Source: Neobacillus muris (lineage in GTDB: Bacteria > Bacillota > Bacilli > Bacillales > Cytobacillaceae). From it: a DNA stretch of 64,000 nucleotides. This document shows positions 63,657-64,000 of this stretch, in pieces. How positions within the stretch are numbered: the stretch's first letter is position 1; each line of letters opens with the position of its first letter. The DNA lies in contig NZ_CALPDF010000005.1 in NCBI RefSeq assembly GCF_943193175.1, positions 1-64,000 of the forward strand, written 5' to 3'. Both the position numbers and the translations under genes were made by a program. The notes under the pieces are model-generated. The model made no database searches. It saw only the letters and a program-made list of their open reading frames with translations, and was not told the DNA's origin.

Positions 63657-63685
63657 TTGAATTGCTTCCCTTTTAGATTTATAAT
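63657..63685 (+). promoter_or_regulatory. Sigma-A promoter for the T-box transcript
   Basis: TTGAAT, 17-bp spacer, perfect TATAAT. Transcription would begin near 63692, at the start of the T-box leader. Confidence 0.85.
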
Positions 63686-63691
63686 AGTTTC

Positions 63692-64000
63692 AATTTACTG
63701 AAATCAACAGCAATGATGAGGAAAAGTAAAATGATGAGTCTTTCACCAGAGAGCTTCGGGAGCTGAAAAGAAGCAAAGTGATTCATTTGAACAATGGCCT
63801 CTGAGCTCCGCACTGAACCTGGCTTTGTTAGTAGTAGGCTGCGGCGAGAGTTGGTACTCGTTATCAAAACCACAGTATAAGAGCCGCCATAAAAATGGCT
63901 CCGTACTTACAGAGGCTGATTGCGCGAGCAATTAGTAAATTAAGGTGGTACCACGCGGATGAACAACCCCGTCCTTATCTATTTATAGATAGGGGCGGGG
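63692..64000 (+). promoter_or_regulatory. T-box riboswitch leader
   Basis: The leader has the classical T-box order. Stem I holds the AGTA (63725-63728) and GAA (63789-63791) loop-E pair and the AGAGAGCTTCGGGAGCTG apical part. The T-box AAGGTGGTACCACGCGG is at 63942-63958 with the UGGU bulge. A terminator follows: CCCCGTCCTTATCT pairs with AGATAGGGGCGGGG to base 64000; its T-run is beyond the window. The specifier follows GAAC and reads AAT (Asn) in the register I trust most, or TGG (Trp) two bases on. It should control an aminoacyl-tRNA synthetase or amino-acid gene to the right. Confidence 0.93.

Overview
The window reads as chromosome from an endospore-forming member of the Bacillaceae (Bacillus, Neobacillus or Mesobacillus type). 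The evidence is low-to-moderate GC, strong GGAGG ribosome sites, a CotF-type spore coat gene cluster next to a zinc alcohol dehydrogenase (as in the B. subtilis yra locus), a yclNOPQ siderophore importer, GlpP antitermination, HPr with both His15 and Ser46, a WalR-like box before a CwlO-type hydrolase, and a T-box leader. No phage, insertion sequence, rRNA, tRNA or CRISPR array is visible.

Layout. 1-2.6 kb: an exact 52-bp-period tandem repeat array, a tubulin/FtsZ-like GTPase of the TubZ type, and a decayed histidine kinase. 2.7-6.5 kb: a MATE exporter and an aminotransferase/hydroxyacid dehydrogenase pair. 6.7-11.2 kb: an iron block (yclNOPQ and hmoA) with Fur boxes. 11.4-12.8 kb: an rRNA methyltransferase. 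13.2-18.4 kb: a molybdenum operon, modB, then a single-chain ModC-ModA fusion, an Fe-S subunit and a molybdopterin oxidoreductase, so that transporter and enzyme are co-transcribed. 18.8 kb: HPr. 19.2-24.4 kb: a metNIQ-type operon that also carries a zinc-motif UroD-family methyltransferase-like protein, proC and a VOC protein. 24.7-32.6 kb: a glycosyltransferase, an aldo/keto reductase, an acetamidase/formamidase, and a heterodimeric ABC exporter with a small upstream gene. 32.8-35.4 kb: HemY, a flavin-type protein and a small CxxC protein. 35.5-39.8 kb: glpP-glpK-glpD, with a terminator/antiterminator and a second 52-bp repeat array in the glpK-glpD gap. 40-41.8 kb: a pseudogene graveyard (ABC ATPase, ABC permease, glutaminase). 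41.9-45.8 kb: a serpin, then two divergent pairs of spore coat genes and an alcohol dehydrogenase. 46-49.3 kb: phosphoketolase and a GntR regulator. 49.4-53.9 kb: a PadR-HAAS-TolB-like operon and a YhgE/Pip protein with internal helical repeats. 54.2-55.8 kb: glnK-amtB. 56-62.2 kb: oxidoreductases, LysR and TetR regulators, and an MFS drug exporter. 62.3-64 kb: a CwlO-like endopeptidase and a T-box leader whose target gene lies beyond the window.

The most unusual items are the ModC-ModA fusion lacking a lipobox cysteine, the methyltransferase-like gene inside a metNIQ operon, the 52-bp hairpin repeats at two loci (one next to a TubZ-like gene, one in the glpD leader), and the exact 17- and 18-residue repeats in the YhgE protein. 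All functional calls rest on reading the sequence and recalling protein families; no database search was run.
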